Below, in pieces: positions 27,066 through 38,409 of a stretch of 64,000 nt of DNA. The notes under the pieces are model-generated. The model was not told the DNA's origin. It saw nothing but the letters and a program-made list of their open reading frames with translations, and searched no databases. This DNA is from Tetrahymena thermophila SB210 (Eukaryota; Ciliophora; Oligohymenophorea; Hymenostomatida; Tetrahymenidae), in NCBI RefSeq assembly GCF_000189635.1, contig NW_002476316.1:38733-102732 (forward strand). The letters are read 5' to 3'. Position 1 is the stretch's first letter. The number at the start of each line of letters is the position of its first letter. The translations under genes and the position numbers were made by a program.

Positions 27066-28755
27066 ATGAGTAATAAAAATATGATTTAATCTATGGTTAG
27101 CAATTTATAGGAGTTCAGTGATACTATGACAAAATCAGGTATCAACTGTTTTTAAGCGTTTGTTATAGGTTTCATATGTGGGTTAGATTCAGATACAGAA
27201 AATATTTAATAGCATATAGAAATGATTAAATAAGTATGCTAAAATAATAATTTAGAATATGAAGAAGATTAACAAATGAATGATAGAAGATAAAAATCTG
27301 ATAAAAAATTAGAAAATAGTAAAAATAATGAAGAATATATAGATGCCACTCCACCTTTGAATGATATCAATTTAAATTAGCATACCGATGAATAGGATAA
27401 TTAAGATCAATAAAAAGGAAACAAATCTAGCAAAGGTAATTTTTACCTTTAAGGTTAAGGGAAAAAAAGCAAGCCAGATTAGAGATAGTCTGATTGTAAT
27501 GATTCAAATGGAATTAAGTAAATAATTTATAATATACGTTTTGTCTATCAATTTTACTTTAAATTTTGTTAAAAAAGCAAAAATGATCCAAATAAATCTT
27601 AAAAAGAAAGCAATAGCCGTACTGACTATGATAATGAAGTTGATGATTAAAATAGCGATTTTGATGTCCAATAATATATGAAGTAATTTTAAAATTACGA
27701 TGAGGATGAACAAAAAACTTTAGAATTAATTCGCTAGCTTTAGTAAGAAGAGGAATAGGATTAAAATATGAAAAATAATGAAGATGACGATATCGAATGT
27801 CCTATTTGTATGTGCGAACTATATACTGAAAGTGTTTTAGCTCTAGAAAATTGTGATCATGTTTTTCATAAGGAATGTTTAATTGAATATTTAAAAAATA
27901 AAGTAATTTCTTTTTTGTTATTATGAGCTTCTTTTCAATTTTAATATATACATTGAATTTTTTTCCATAAGATTTAAGATAGAAAAGCTCAGATACTCTG
28001 TCCTGATGAAAAGTGTAAAACAGAAATCTTGGTTGATGATTTCAAACAATTATTAGGAAAAGAGGTTTATGAAAATTATATATAATACTCTTTGTAATCT
28101 TATGTAGATGAACACGGTGATGAAGTAAAAATCTTTAACACATTTAAAATAAAAGTTAGATATATTTTTTCATAGATGTCTTGGTGTCCTACACCTGATT
28201 GTAAATATGTGTTTGCCTATGATGAAAATGAAGATGATGGTTTTTTCAAGTGTCTTATGTGTAAAAAAGAATATTGTCTAAAATGTCGTGTTGTCTTTCA
28301 TAAAGGGATGAGTTGCAAAGAATATGAAATTACCAACAAAAAAGATGAAAATGATGCTAAATTCGAAAAATTTGTTAAAGGCAAGAAATTTAAACAGTGT
28401 ATAAAATGCAAATTTTGGGTTGAGAAGAATTAAGTAAATAAACTAGTCAATTTTTTATAAAATTTAAAATAATTATGTCTAACTATGAATAGGGTTGTGA
28501 CCATATGACCTGCAGATGTAAATATGAATTTTGCTATAAATGTGGTGGTAAATATAGAGAATGTGAATGCGTAGAAAGTAAATAGTTTCACTAACAACAT
28601 TATTTAATTTCAATTTTAATATATTCATTATAAAAGAATTTAAATAGCAATAAGAAAGATTGTAATAAAGAAGATTAGCAAGGTAGTAGCAAAAAGCATA
28701 AAAAAAACCAAGAGCAGCTTCTAGAGGTGCAAGAGGTAGAAGAGGATAAAAATGA
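27066..28755 (+). CDS. RBR-type E3 ubiquitin ligase (463-483 aa)
   Basis: Exons are 27066-27902, 27972-28124, 28176-28433, 28493-28577 and 28637-28755. RING1 begins with CPICMCELYTESVLALENC and DHVFHKEC (residue ~245). The IBR follows as SWCPTPDCKYVF ... CLMCKKEYCLKC, and RING2 as [32 protein letters not shown]. The Cys after QG in RING2, which carries the ubiquitin thioester in RBR ligases, is present and sits just after the fourth intron. The N-terminal half is acidic and Gln/Asn-rich. The tail after RING2 is helical and basic, ending in an Arg/Gly stretch (SRGARGRRG). A 60-nt segment at 27518-27577 has good splice signals but also reads through, so 20 residues are uncertain. Substrate unknown. 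Confidence 0.9.
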
Positions 28756-29180
28756 AGCTCTATAATTTATAAAAGATATTTATTTTAAAATAATTTAAAT
28801 AATTAAAACATTTAGTAGTCATTATTTTTTTTAAATTACTATATCAAAAAAAAAAATCTTGTCTAAAATTATCTATTTATTCTTCAATCATTTGCCTTTA
28901 TTTTTATATTATATATTAACAATAAATAATACTTAAAACAGATAATAGAATATGAGCATCGGTATCCTCATATAATATTATATTATTTTATTAAAAGCTA
29001 AGTTATTTTATTGGTTAAAAATTATCAAATTATTATTTTTAATTGAAAATAAAAAAATTTTTTGATTATGAAGATACTGTTTATCGTTTTTTAGACTTTA
29101 TTTGAATTAGAAATCAAATTGTTATTTAGCTTAGATATAATTAATTCAAAAACCAAAGATTAATCAAAAAAAATACAAAA
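28756..29180. other. intergenic, RBR to first SIMPL gene
   Basis: About 425 bp of AT-rich sequence holding the RBR 3' UTR and the promoter of the next gene. No gene is seen. Confidence 0.6.
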
Positions 29181-29963
29181 ATGAGATCTTTTTTCTTTAT
29201 TACTTTGTATATTCTTTTTTTGAGTGGACTTTCACTAGGTAACTAGAAGTGTCATCAGTCTGACGCTATTTAGTTACATTATTTACCTGAACCTTTTAGA
29301 GTTACTGGTAAAGCAACCGGAATATTACAATCTGAGCAGGTTTCAATTGGACTCACTGTAGAAACATTAGATAAGGAAGCAGCAGAGTCTTTAAATAGAA
29401 ATTCTTAAATAATTAATAATGCAATCACAGCTTTTAAAACTCTTGGTCTTTCTGATAATGAGTTTTCTACTAATGGTCTATCTGTCTATCCAAGCTATAG
29501 ATCTGAGTACAATAAAGATACATAATAATATCATTCAGTGTTTGAAGGCTATAAAGTTAGAAACAGTATTACAATAAACACAAAATAAATAAATCTTGCT
29601 GGCAAGATTATTGACAATGCTGTTTAAAATGGAGTAACTAATATTGACTATATAGAATACAACCCATTAAGTCATAACATTACTAAATTGAGAGAAAAAC
29701 TACTTGCAGAAGCAGTGAGAAATGCTAGAAAATAAGCAAAAATTGTTCTAGATGAGTTACAATATGAGATAGTTTCAATAAAAAACATCTAGATAGTTGA
29801 CTACCACCAATACCAACCACCTTTTCACCCTCAGCCTAGACCTATGCCTTCTCCTTAACCAGATAGTTATGCTGAAACTAAGGTATTCAGCTCAGTTAAT
29901 AAATAAGAAGTGTAAGTTGAAGTCTTCTTTATCATCAAGAAATTAGAATAGGATGACGATTGA
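29181..29963 (+). CDS. secreted SIMPL-domain (DUF541) protein, copy 1 (260 aa)
   Basis: This is one exon. Residues 1-20 form a typical signal peptide (MRSFFFITLYILFLSGLSLG). The rest matches the SIMPL/DUF541 fold: VTGKATGILQSEQVSIGLTV, an internal repeat start NAITAFKTLGLSDNEFSTN, and the closing block LREKLLAEAVRNARKQAKIV. SIMPL proteins are mostly bacterial periplasmic or outer-membrane proteins, with a few eukaryotic members; the biochemical role is poorly defined. A Pro/His/Gln-rich linker near residues 205-230 precedes the last strand. The product probably enters the secretory path. A close paralogue starts 376 bp downstream on the same strand. Confidence 0.85.
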
Positions 29964-30339
29964 AATAGTTTATTTTAAAAATAAAAATACTTTTTAGTGT
30001 ATTATTACATCAAATCTATAGTAAGTTAGTATAAATTAAAATAAAATAATATATTTCTATGCTTGCTAACTACATTATATAGAATAAACTTAGAACAAAA
30101 AAAATGAAGTGATGATATAGAGTTTTTATGTAAATTTTATAATTATAATATTTCTGATAATAAGTCATATTATGTATTTTATATAATTAATCTGATCTTC
30201 ATCTGATTTAAATATTAGAATTATATTAATAAATTATAAAAAGATATTTTTAAATTATGATCAAAATTTCTAGCATTTTATAAATCAATAAATCTTTAGA
30301 AAAATAATAATAATCAGAAATAATAAAGTAAAGAAATAA
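29964..30339. other. intergenic spacer in the SIMPL pair
   Basis: 376 bp of AT-rich sequence between the two SIMPL genes, with no gene and no clear conserved promoter element. Confidence 0.6.
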
Positions 30340-31119
30340 ATGAAACAAATTCTCATCCTGTTCATTTTTTTAAATTTTTTGCTACTAACAAAATCTAACT
30401 TACGCAGTGATTATAATTGCGATGAAAGTTCTGAATAAATTAAACTCCGCCTTTTACCTGAACCATTTAAAGTAGTAGGTAAAGCAGTAGGTACGTTAAG
30501 ATCTGAATAAGTTGTTATTGGGCTTTCGATAGAAACTTTATAATCAATAGCTTCAGACTCATTAAATAAAAACTCAGAAATATTAAATAATTCAATAAAC
30601 TCTTTGAAATAGCTTGGACTTAATGAAAGTGAATTTTCTACTGCTGGAATACAAATTTACCCAAGCTATCTATAAATCTTTAATAATTCTACTTAAACGT
30701 ATAGTTAAGAATTAGAAGGATATAAAGTAAGAAACAGCTTGATCATTTCTACTTAAAAACTATAATTAGCAGGCAAGATTATAGATGCCACTATCTAGAA
30801 CGGTGTAACTAATATTGATTACGTTCGTTATGAAGCTTTAGATCAAAATATTGTTAATTTAAGAGAAAAATTGCTTGCAGAAGCTGTAAAGAATGCTTAA
30901 AAACAAGCAAATATTGTTTTAGATGAATTAAACTATAAAATTGTATCAGTTAAGGAGATTTAGCTTTTGGATTTCTAAAGACGTAATTATGAATACTAAC
31001 CAAGTCCTAGAAATGCTAAAGTCCAAACGCTTACCTTTGAGCCTTAAAATAATCAAGAAGTTTAAGTAGAAGTTTCTTACATAATTGAGAGGAAAAGAAG
31101 GACAGATGAAACTTTTTGA
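30340..31119 (+). CDS. secreted SIMPL-domain (DUF541) protein, copy 2 (259 aa)
   Basis: Intronless paralogue of the 29181 gene. It has a signal peptide (MKQILILFIFLNFLLLTKS) and the same ordered blocks: LPEPFKVVGKAVGTLRSEQV, the EGYKVRNSL strand, LAGKIIDATIQNGVTNIDYV and LREKLLAEAVKNAQKQANIV. The Pro/His-rich linker of copy 1 is mostly missing, and the tail ends in basic residues (IIERKRRTDETF). The two copies share most conserved positions of the domain, which points to a duplication in this lineage. Function unknown; probably secreted or lumenal. Confidence 0.85.
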
Positions 31120-31913
31120 ATTAACATAAAAATTGAAAAATTATCAAAAATTATTAAAAAAAGCCAATATTCTAAAATGTTTGGATGATTTAATTTAAAA
31201 TGTTGTCAGCTATAAATCATACAAATAGTTAAAGTAGATTTTTAAAAATTATATTTAATTATAGTGAATTAAAGTGAATAAATATAGTATTATTTGTTTT
31301 AAATATTATATAAATATGCTAAATTTGTAATAAAATATATCAATCTTTAAAATTTTTATTATCATATAAACAATTAAGCAAGACAGACTATTTTATTATT
31401 ATTTTTTCAGATTTAATATAATTATCAAAACTATAAAACCTTTTTAACTTGCATAATTTTTTTATAAATATAAAATATTATAACAAAACTTAATATAATC
31501 ACTTAAATTTTTTAAATTTTTAGACAAATTAGTGCCAACAAATTTATCAAAAAAATAATTATTTAAAGTTTAAAATTTGACTAAAATCAAAAATAAAATT
31601 TTTTTTAATCTCTAAAAATGTTCACAAAGAATTATAAAAACTATCTATATTTTATTTAACAATTTTAATTAAATAGAATAATAATTTATTTGAGATTTTT
31701 TAAGGTATAAATTTTATTAAAGCCTTTTAAGTATTACTATATTAATTCAAATGATTTTAATTTAGAATTAAACTTTTTTGATATATTTAATAAAAATGGT
31801 CAACATATTTTTTATAAAAAATAAATTTTTTAATTGATATAATTTTATAAATTCTTTTAATATTTTAATTATTATTTAATAAACTTATGTCAAAAAAATA
31901 GAGATTAGTTTTT
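31120..31913. other. intergenic between convergent genes
   Basis: About 790 bp, strongly A/T-rich, no coding sequence recognised. Confidence 0.6.
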
Positions 31914-34351
31914 TCAATAGGCTATATTAAATATTTCATATTCTAATAAGTCAAAAGAAATCACTTCTATCATTTTTAGATCTACATCATCTGCAAATTC
32001 AGGTTCATAACTATTTGATCCTAAAAATAGAGTAGTAAGGAGAGGTAATTCATCATAGCGAGTATAATCCAAACTGACATAAGCAGTTGGCTTATTTTAT
32101 GAATCCCTTCTCACTGTAATTTATGGATTTCCACCGTTATATATCTTTGATGAAATAATTTTTTTATCACAGCTATTTATAAATGTTGATGATTGTATTC
32201 TTTCTACTAGATCCTCAACTCTACCCCACATGTATGTAATTGTGTGAGGAATATTTCTTAAGTTAACAAATTTATCTAGTTTATATAGATCACATTTTGC
32301 CCAGTCACCATTGTTTATAAAAACTCCACTCCAAGCTGAGCCGTTAGCGCTTACCTTTTTCACAAAAATCAATTATTAATAAATTCAATTAAAAATAAAT
32401 TAAGTTACCTAAATGAAGTATAAATTTCCATTGTAATTTTCAATCTTTAAGGATGAGTTAGAACCAAAATTTTAAGGAGATTAAGGTTGTAAAATTACAG
32501 ATTTTTGAGATTTCAATTCAATAGTATGGTAGAAAAATGATATCTCATTTACATTATTTGATGGATTAACTGATTCATAAGTGTAGATTTATATTACTTT
32601 TCCTTCATAGAAAATACTTGAGACATAATTAAAACCTTATGGTTAAACATTATTCACTTATTACTCAATTTCTAAAAGAGTCTAACCGTTATCAACACTA
32701 ACGATTTTCACTTTAAGTAATGAACTTGAGGTAAGGTAAGAAATTGAAACATAAGGATCCTTTTCATTAATTAATAAAATGTCACTACAGATATAGGTGC
32801 TTTCTAGTTTTGAAATGGTCTTAACTAGTTTTAATTATTTATTTTATTATATATTATAAACGCTTATTTATTAATCTGTTTCAACTTGTAAATATGATCC
32901 CTTTGAAGATAATTTAGTTATAGCTTAGTCAAATTATATTGAGTCGATACTTTTGTCAAAAGAAACATTATCGTAAATGCTAATTTCATAAATATTTGTA
33001 ATTTCATTTTTTTTACTCAAAAATGTTATTCCATGTTAATTATTGTATTCTATTAAACTACTACTTTAATTTTAGAAACGATATTTAGGAGGAACGTATG
33101 TAGAATCAGAAGTAGTATTAGTTCTTTGTAAGAAAGTAGCATAATTTTCACTGTTTAAATTAGATGTTATCTTGAATCTTTATACTAAATAAGAAATAAT
33201 TTAATGTTAATTAAAATAAATAATTGAGTATTTCATTGATTATATATTTATTATAAATGATAAATTGGTGAAATTAATGATGTCATTTAAAACTTATTTC
33301 AAAAATTAATTAATTAATTAATATCAAACTACCTGGATCTTTAATTCCTAATTTAAGGCATCTCTGACTCCAGAATTAGTCATAAACGTCATAAATTGAG
33401 TCTTAATAAGAAGGTTCCCAGAATTAGAAAGGAATAGAGTTATTTTTCATATAACTTGGGAAACCTGAGGAGCATACTTCAGGCAAGACAGTAGTTTCTT
33501 GGTTAAACTAAATAGTTCTTTCTCTTGGCCCGCTATAAGGACTTTACAATATTATATCTGATTAAGAAATAAATTGTTCTTTTTCAGTACAGTTTTGTTA
33601 GACGATACATTTATTATCAAAGTAATTGATTAACCAACCTGACCCAGTTACCTTTACATAAATTTTAACTTGATAAAATTTACAAATTGTAAATAATTTT
33701 ACCATTCTCAAATTGAGATCATAGTCTTGTATAGCTTTTAAGAAACCATAGATGAAATCTATAGTCATTTAATCTTAGTCGTAGCTGTATTAAAAGTTAA
33801 AAGCAAAGTACTTTGTTTATTGATACTTTTTTGTTGTTGTATTTTTACTAAAAATAAAGGCGTATTTAGGATTTGATATCATAGATACCATGTCAGTAGT
33901 AGTGTTAAAGCTATAGTTAAAGACAGGTTGTTAACTACAGTCACCTCTTAATGCTAAACAGCAAGTCTAATAAATATTGATAAATATTGAATTTATGTCC
34001 ACTCAAAAATTAAATAATTTAAATTTTGTATATACTTTCATGCCAAATCCTCCATAATAACCGCATTACTAATAGTTTTTATTCCAAGTAGAGTGATTTT
34101 CGCAGCTTTCTTATGTAGCTACAGACACATCAAATTTGAAATTATTTACACCTTTACTCATTTAAAAGTAAGTCAATAATAGTATAAAAAAATAAAGCTT
34201 AAGTTAGCAATAGAACTTAGAGTATACCTTTTATAAGTTCTTATAAAGTGAGGTCTAGATCATTCATACTATGAGCTTAATATGGTAGTTCCAGTTTGTT
34301 GTATGCTGAAGTTACAGCTAATATAAGAAAAAGCAAAAAAATTTACTTCAT
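31914..34351 (-). CDS. large secreted protein, possibly phospholipase C-like (679 aa, 6 exons)
   Basis: Exons (minus strand) are 34351-34228, 34151-34036, 33966-33703, 33651-33333, 33184-32409 and 32354-31914; the phases agree. Residues 1-16 are a signal peptide (MKQIFLLFLILAVTSA). The first third has paired Cys residues (ESCENHSTW, TCCLALRGDC) and the segments LPYQAHSMNDLDLTLQELI and NNFKFDVSVATQ. These recall the front of PI-PLC/GDPD-like TIM barrels (a His followed by an acidic D-x-x strand), but I cannot assign catalytic residues. The second half is rich in beta-strand repeats of propeller or sandwich type. No transmembrane segment or GPI signal is obvious at the C terminus (FEYEIFNIAY region). 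Best described as a ciliate secreted protein of unproven function. Confidence 0.7.
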
Positions 34352-35005
34352 AATTACTTTTACTTGAGTAATCAAATAATGTCACTTCTTTTATTATTAC
34401 TATATATATATTGTTTTGATAATTAAAAGAACTGCAATTATGCTAAAACTTTTCTTTTGTTAACAAACAATCTTATTTTTATTGGTGGAGTTTGAAGTAA
34501 TGAAGATTCTGAATTGCATTTATATTCAAAGCGATGCATCATAATTTAATTTATTAAATCATATAAATATGAATGATATTAATAAATTGTTATGGCATTG
34601 AGTAATTTAATTTCTTTATTTTTTTAAATTTCTTTTATTAATTTAAAGTATATGCTGAAATGTGTCATTTACATCAACAAATACATAATTATCATCAAAT
34701 ATTAAAAATATATAAATTCATTATTTATATTTATAGAAACTTCAAATAAAGTAGAATTTAATTTAAAATTATTTTTTCTTTAAAAAGTAAAAATTTTTTT
34801 GCTATTCTTGAAATATAATTTTAACAATTTGTTTTTAAGTGAATTAAAAATAAGAAAACTATCAATCAATATTCTTTTGAATGTTAAGGAAATCTGAGAT
34901 AAAAATACTAATTATTCTACCAAAATTAAAAAAGATAAAAAAACAATGCTGATTTAAAAATTTATAATTAATTAATTAAGCATGCTTGATTTTTATTATT
35001 TTAGA
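34352..35005. other. intergenic
   Basis: About 650 bp of AT-rich sequence between two minus-strand genes, with no recognisable feature. Confidence 0.6.
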
Positions 35006-35683
35006 TCAAATTGCTTTTAATATTAATAAAGTTATGCAGCTTTCTGTAGATTTTAAATTATAGGAAGCACAGACTTCAGTAAAGGCATCACGATCATTGA
35101 GTTTAACAGTTTCATTAATGATAGCAGGGCCATTTAAATTTAAAATAAATATATTTTTCAAAGATTCATTCTAAATTGTAATAGTGTTGTTTTTATCAAG
35201 ATGACAAATGCTCAATTCAATATTATCATTTTAAATAACAGTTTATAATGTATTTAGCTACTTTCTAACAACATCAAACTAGTAGGTAGCTTATTCACCT
35301 TCCTCTTTTTAGAAAACTTAATCATTTTAGATCCAAAATTCAAATATTTCTCCTTGTATATTTTAATCAACATTTTATATTCCATGCTTTATTTCATTAG
35401 GTCCGGTTCTTAAAAGATGACATTGACCTCTTTCGATTGGTACTCTTTCTTTTACTGAAGAATTATGTCTAAGACTACCATTCATAACAAGAGTAACAAT
35501 ATCAAAGTTTTTGTGCAAAATATTTTTTCCAAATTCTTCTTATGGATTCAATTAATATTCATTGACAGCTTTAATTCTACCTACTCCCATTTTTCTGGGA
35601 TTATAATACTCTCCAAAAGTAAAGTAACAAAATCCTTTAGCCCAATTGTGTTCAAATTTATATCTTCTATCAGCTCTTTCCAT
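35006..35683 (-). CDS. pirin-family cupin protein (225 aa)
   Basis: Single exon. The N-terminal half follows the pirin signature in order: NWAKGFCYFTFGEYYNPRKM, then MGVGRIKAVNEYQLNPQEEF, DIVTLVMNGSLRHNSS and IERGQCHLLRTGPNEIKHG. Pirins bind Fe through a HxH and a HxE pair; some act as quercetin 2,3-dioxygenases and others as transcription cofactors. Here the HPH pair reads ILH and the HSE pair reads HGI, so only one ligand of each pair is kept. The second cupin half (after residue ~120) is less conserved. The length is near that of bacterial pirins. The frame stays open upstream of the chosen ATG but holds no better start. Confidence 0.82.
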
Positions 35684-36973
35684 TTTATATGTATGCTTGC
35701 TTATGTATCTATCAATCTATATAGCTATTGACTATTTAGTTTTGAGTGTGTATTTTTTTTAACCTAATATATAATAAATTTTATTAAAATTTGTTATTTT
35801 AGAAAGATGCTTTGTTAATTTATTAATTAATTGTAGGCATTCATAAATATTGATAAATTTAATTCGTTTAAAATATCTTAAATTAATAGCAAATTTTTTC
35901 AGAATACCTTCTAGAAGATAAAGCTTATGACTCTTTTAGTTATTAATAATAATTCTTTTTCATTAGAAATATTATACACTAGTTAGATATCCTCAGAAAT
36001 TATGTTTTTTCTAAATAATAAATTCTTCTCCTATCAAATGTTCTAAAGTTATAAATTCATTCATAACTAATTTAAAATTTTTTCGATTTCAAAAATATTT
36101 TTTTCATGTTATATTTGTGGTAATCATTAATAAAATTAAAAAAAATCATATATATTAACTGATTAAAATTATATTTGAGAAATTTAAAAAATTATTTTTA
36201 AATAATTATTAGAATAAATACTTTAAATAAAAAGAAAAAATAAAAATAAATACTTTTGCAAACAAATAAATGAATTAAAATATATTTAATTATTATTAAG
36301 TTTTTTAATTTGATCCATTTTTTCTTAAATTTTAAACTGTTCAGATTGTTTCCAAAATAAAAATAAATTGAATTTAAAATAGTAATATGAATGAAATATT
36401 AAAATTATGAAACAAAAACAATCAAAAATATTTAAAATAAAAATAAATATTACTTAATTTTCTTTATTCAAGTTATTTTTTAAAATTTTAAGAGTTAAGA
36501 ATATTAAGAATGTAATATAATATAAAATAATAATTAGAGTGTTCTATTTAACATAGTTAAATAAAACAATTAAAATGATTTAAAACAAAAATAAAATAAT
36601 TAAATTTCTTTATTTAAGCATTTTGTAAACATTTAAAAAAATATATGATGTGAGAAAAAAATTATAATCTCAATTTTAATTTGAATAAAACATTTAATTT
36701 TGCTCAATTAAAAAATTAATATCATTTAAAGTAAATATAAATGTAATTAAAATAATTATATTTCTAGAAACATTATTTGAAATTTTTTAAGAAATCATAA
36801 TGCTAAGAAAGTAATAATTATTATTAAATAAACATTTGAGGATATTTGAAATGCAAAATGTATTTAATAATATATAAACACAAATTTAAATTGATAGATT
36901 TTAAATTAATTTTCTTTCATTATAATACTTTAAAATTAATTAGTTTTAATATAAATTTATTCTATAAATTTTC
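35684..36973. other. 1.3 kb intergenic with a broken minus-strand frame
   Basis: Mostly AT-rich. Between 36064 and about 35907 on the minus strand two consecutive frames (MNEFITLEHLIGEEF... and ...SEDIQLVYNISNEKELLL...) look protein-like, but a one-base shift and a TGA separate them. Nothing else is supported. Confidence 0.45.
35907..36064 (-). pseudogene. possible relic of a small gene, frameshifted
   Basis: The minus-strand frame from ATG at 36064 runs 23 codons to TGA at 35993. The next frame, from about 35995, continues for about 30 codons with similar composition. The two would join if one base were added or lost near 35993. It lies upstream of the pirin gene on the same strand. I do not recognise the protein, and chance open frames are common in this code. 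Confidence 0.2.
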
Positions 36974-37937
36974 TCAAAAATTTGGATTTTTTAAAGAGTT
37001 TTCTTAGCCTGTAACATCCACAACTTAGAAGTTTCTTAGCATAACCTATCAAATTAATTATTTTTTAGTTTTTTATCTTAAAAAATTATTTTACTTCTAA
37101 TTCGAATATAACTTTTCCATTTGAAACTCCTAGCATTTCATGGCGCTTATCACTGTATTTTGTTAAATCTAAATTTGCAAGTCTTGGCTAAGTTCCTAAA
37201 TAGAATTAGAAATTTTAATAAGACCAATCACCAATAGGAGACCAAGTATCAACTTCTAATCTATGAAAACCATCTTGCCTTGGGAAATTTACAACACCGT
37301 AAGAGACTAAGTTTTTTTTTAGTTTAGTTTTTTGAATTATAACTTTCGCAATAAAATTGCTATTTAAAATTTTAAATTAAAAAGTTACTGATATCTATTT
37401 TATTTGTATCATCAAGTCTCCAAATCTTTAGAATACCTTTGGGCCTAAGTATAAAAAATTTAGATTGAAAATGTGGTGCTAATTATATAAAATATTTACC
37501 ATCCATTAATACTGCCTACTTTAAATTCTAAATCTAAAGGGTGACTCCATATAAACATTTAATTTTCCTGTCATTTTTAAAATAAATAATTACATTAAAT
37601 GATTTTTGTATTTCAAATGATTGAAATAGTTGAAATATTTTACTTCTGCATATGCAGTTTATGTTTATATACTTTTAAAATCGTTTTATGAATTTTCATT
37701 TCTTTATTAAGCACCTCTAATCATATTCCACTATGGGCCTACATCTAGCACTAATTCGCAAAACAATCCTTCATCACTAGAAAAATTAATACCACCTACT
37801 ATTTACCCAATAAAAAATGCTTATGCTATGCAATCTCCCTTGGCCTTAAGTTTAGTGCTTATTTCTTTATTAAATTATAGCTAATAGTTATCCATAGGTC
37901 TTTGATTTGGAAAATTGTAGTTGTTATAGCCGCTCAT
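36974..37937 (-). CDS. B9D2: B9 domain protein, B9D2-type transition-zone protein (233 aa, 5 exons)
   Basis: Exons (minus strand) are 37937-37644, 37567-37500, 37444-37389, 37306-37095 and 37045-36974. The B9 domain begins near residue 42 with AQAFFIGQIVGGINFSSDEG and LFCELVLDVGPQW. The central signature FIWSHPLDLEFKVGSINGWP is built across intron 2. Then come ISYGVVNFPRQDGFHRLEVD, TWSPIGDWS and the C-terminal FELEVMLRNF made across the last intron. Order and spacing fit B9D2 better than B9D1 or MKS1. B9D2 forms a complex with B9D1 and MKS1 at the ciliary transition zone and gates protein entry. The ~40-residue N-terminal extension and short C-terminal tail are extra relative to animal B9D2. 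It is divergent from the 38410 gene across 472 bp. Confidence 0.85.
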
Positions 37938-38409
37938 TTCTATTTTTTATGCCAATTTTTTAATGTCTAAATATTTTTAAAATATATATATCTAACTTTA
38001 AATTAAAAAATATACTTTTATGATTTTGCGAATAAAAATTTGAAAATAACTAAGAAAAATTGCAATTGACAAGTTGTTACTTTAAAAAAATAGAATATCC
38101 AACCAAATAATTAATATTTTTTTTATTTTGATTTAAGATATAACTATATGCAAAATTTAAATAAATATCTTTAATATTTATATGCTAAATTTTAAATATG
38201 AAATTGATAAAATTTTTAAAAATAAATAAGAAAAATTAAAAATAGCCCAAATAAGTATTAAAAATATTATTTTTTTGTTTTTAGGGAATTATAAGAGGGT
38301 ATTCATAATCATTATTAAGTTTAAATTTGTTAATTATGGAGAAAAATTATAAATAATATTAAAAAATTTGTATTGCAAAAATAAAGATAATAATTATCAT
38401 AAAAAATAA
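37938..38409. other. divergent promoter region
   Basis: 472 bp between the starts of the B9D2 gene and the B-box/WD40 gene. AT-rich; probably contains both promoters. I see no clear X-box-like or other defined motif. Confidence 0.5.

Noticed and set aside
35465..35731. Plus-strand open frame over the pirin gene
   Set aside because: It is antisense to the conserved pirin N terminus and shows no domain.
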